From positions 62,001 to 126,000 of the forward strand of contig NZ_JAJQXA010000003.1 in assembly GCF_021245985.1 (NCBI RefSeq): DNA of 64,000 nucleotides, read 5' to 3'. The position numbers and the translations under genes were made by a program. Below, piece by piece: positions 63,501 through 64,000 of this stretch (position 1 is its first letter; each line of letters starts with the position of its first letter). A model generated the notes under the pieces. It ran no database searches, was not told where the DNA came from, and was given only the letters and a program-made list of their open reading frames with translations. Source of the DNA: Flavobacterium soyae (GTDB taxonomy: Bacteria > Bacteroidota > Bacteroidia > Flavobacteriales > Flavobacteriaceae).

Positions 63501-64000
63501 TACCACAAGTAGGTTGAATAACATTTACATTTGGCGAAGGTAGATAATAAGTGTTTATGTACACATATTGTGAATTTGACATACAACCCGCAGCATTTTT
63601 GATAAGAACGTTATAAGATGAACTTGCAGGATTTAATAAAATTGGATTTGCAGTCCAAGTGCTGCCGCCATCAAAACTATAACTGTCCGCAGGAGTTGTA
63701 ACGGTAATGCTTCCTCCATTTCCACAGCTGGGCTGTACTACTTTTATGTTTGGATTAGGAAGATAGTAAGGAGTAATGAATATTGATAAACCATAAGATT
63801 TACAACCGGCAGCGTTTTTTATCATGATGCTGTAATAACCGGAAGTAAGCCCTGAAAGAACTGGGTTAGTTGTCCAAGTATTACCATTGTCAAAGCTGTA
63901 AGAACTTGCAACAGTTGCAATAGTAATGCTTCCATTGACACCACATGTTGGCTGGATTAATGTAAAATCGGGATTAGGTAAATAATATTCTTGCAGGTTA
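60517..64000 (-). CDS. Giant repeat adhesin with T9SS type B sorting domain (5' end beyond the window)
   Basis: The frame stays open from the stop at 60517 to the right edge, so at least 1,160 residues are visible and the start lies beyond 64000. Nine repeats of about 75 residues come first (pattern QPxCG...GSITI...YSFDNGxTW...GTYxIxIKNxxGC). Five Ig-like repeats follow (FC...ITGQNIKWY...YYASQ...NCES), matching the CHU_C-associated Ig_7 type. The C-terminal 85 residues (PKFFTPNNDNFNDHW to FRGHFSLKR) form the gliding-motility type B sorting signal. It is exported by the T9SS to the cell surface and probably binds polymers or surfaces. It is similar in design to SprB. Confidence 0.93.
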   Translation of the reverse strand, partial: NLQEYYLPNPDFTLIQPTCGVNGSITIATVASSYSFDNGNTWTTNPVLSGLTSGYYSIMIKNAAGCKSYGLSIFITPYYLPNPNIKVVQPSCGNGGSITVTTPADSYSFDGGSTWTANPILLNPASSSYNVLIKNAAGCMSNSQYVYINTYYLPSPNVNVIQPTCGTPAGTIIVNSTADQYSFDGGITWTTNPVKKNLASGSYNVLIKNTLGCTSSGSYAYIYTPPAIPAAPTVKIVQPSSCGATDGSITITTSAISYSFNDGNSWTTSPTKINVGAGTYIIKIKTDSYSCESSTTVVNLSSGTTIAAPNFTTTQPSCGSSKGSITITTNAATYSYDNGLTYVFSNTKTDLSPGTYFIKIKNSTGCVSDAAPVTISPLSPLSAPAFTATQPTCTDFTGSISINTAADFYSFDNGITFGTSNTKSNLSAGTYNLMIKYNSGCISLAVPVTIQAAPIIPEAPQVVVTDPTGCNSSTGSIMVSTVANLYSFDDGITWNTNNTSSLPPGNYSIRIKYTNGCASAVYKAIIKTAPNAPSIPTLNITQPITCSNPFGSILITSTADQYSFDNGKSYSANPNSGNLLAGTYMVRVKNSSGCESASISAIIIPPTDYPSNPIFTTIQPDCNNPKGSITITNAASEYSFDDGVSWTTVATKSNLDPATYFIKVKNNKGCVSNASTVTITPFTNFTQKPTITSPQTFCVQVNATLNDIQITGQNIKWYSNLTAGTLVSPTTVAQDKATYYASQTINGCESERVPVTINIQVTYPPTGNTNQSFCSAQNATIADIQITGTSIKWYDAVSNGTLLAENTNLVNGQTYYASQTENNCEGLRLGITVSIVNTPSIPTANGNQSFCKNENANLSNIQISGQNIKWYDTNFSAANLPITTLLEDNRTYYASQTIGCEGDRIPILVRIYDTPLPTGSSNQQFCIDEIATIENLVITGTNIKWYDAVVGGNILNGTDLLQSNTYYASQTLNNCESQRLAVSVRIQDTQNPIADSPQLFCIQKNASIRDIEITGQNIKWYESSSSNMTLSESAPLENGVIYYASQSINNCESDRIPVSITILEATIGDCINFVDELPFPKFFTPNNDNFNDHWTIDSAYLAPNTGIRIFDRYGKLIKELASGASWDGMYLGNQEPASDYWFTVTRLNGTEFRGHFSLKR

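Overview
The window reads as chromosomal DNA of a Flavobacterium-like member of the Bacteroidota. It is AT-rich. Promoter-like sites fit the Bacteroidota consensus (TTTG or TTG about 19-22 bp before TAnnTTTG). Surface proteins carry gliding-motility/T9SS type B features. BshC, DUF2795, DUF4295 and a SecA of about 1,115 residues, and the order rpmB-rpmG-DUF4295-ftsY, are typical of the group. The genus is an inference from gene content; no rRNA or tRNA gene was seen.

Layout. 1-1.4 kb: a GIY-YIG nuclease gene followed directly by seven tandem palindromic repeat units. 1.4-7.1 kb: a secreted thioredoxin-like protein, a large Ig-like/FISUMP surface protein and a divergent pair of small DNA-binding-type genes. 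7.1-12 kb: a ywnA/ywnB-like Rrf2-oxidoreductase pair, then a DoxX-Crp/Fnr pair bracketed by two palindromic elements, and an AEC carrier. 12-18.3 kb: 1-Cys peroxiredoxin, CPA2 antiporter, arginase-family enzyme, purB and a Sir2 deacylase. 18.3-19.2 kb: four tandem units of a nested palindrome, one interrupted by a 109-bp element. 19.3-22.3 kb: APS kinase, Asp/Asn-hydroxylase-like dioxygenase and sulfotransferase, then a SPOUT RNA methylase. 22.5-28.6 kb: a YARHG lipoprotein, DUF2306, and a PepSY/TonB receptor/small cysteine protein cluster that looks metal-related. 28.8-37.4 kb: secA, DUF2795, cobalamin adenosyltransferase, a LolD-like ATPase, a methyltransferase, an FKBP lipoprotein and an ABC-F protein. 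38-46.9 kb: membrane proteins, a CpsB/CapC-type phosphatase, a DUF5009-type acyltransferase-like protein, an outer-membrane barrel with a poly-Asn tract, a glycosyltransferase and a 2-oxoacid dehydrogenase E2. 47-52.5 kb: a DnaQ-like exonuclease, an FAH-family enzyme, an Hpt protein, cinA, rpmB, rpmG, DUF4295, ftsY and a tiny membrane protein. 52.6-64 kb: a serine hydrolase, a structured RNA candidate, a lipoprotein, DUF721, ndk, a second DUF5009 paralogue, bshC, an MFS carrier and the C-terminal part of a giant repeat adhesin that runs off the right edge.

The most interesting signals are three. First, the GIY-YIG gene sits against a palindromic array whose unit core also occurs in two elements at 8.8 and 10.3 kb that have different arms. 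Second, the APS kinase, dioxygenase and sulfotransferase genes together imply hydroxylation followed by sulfation of an unknown substrate. Third, a superfamily of nested palindromes fills intergenic spaces (18.3, 37.6, 52.5 and possibly 11.6 kb), with a 109-bp element present twice in near-identical inverted copies. A compact structured RNA at 54.1 kb may belong to the Flavo-1 motif family; this is recalled from memory and not checked.
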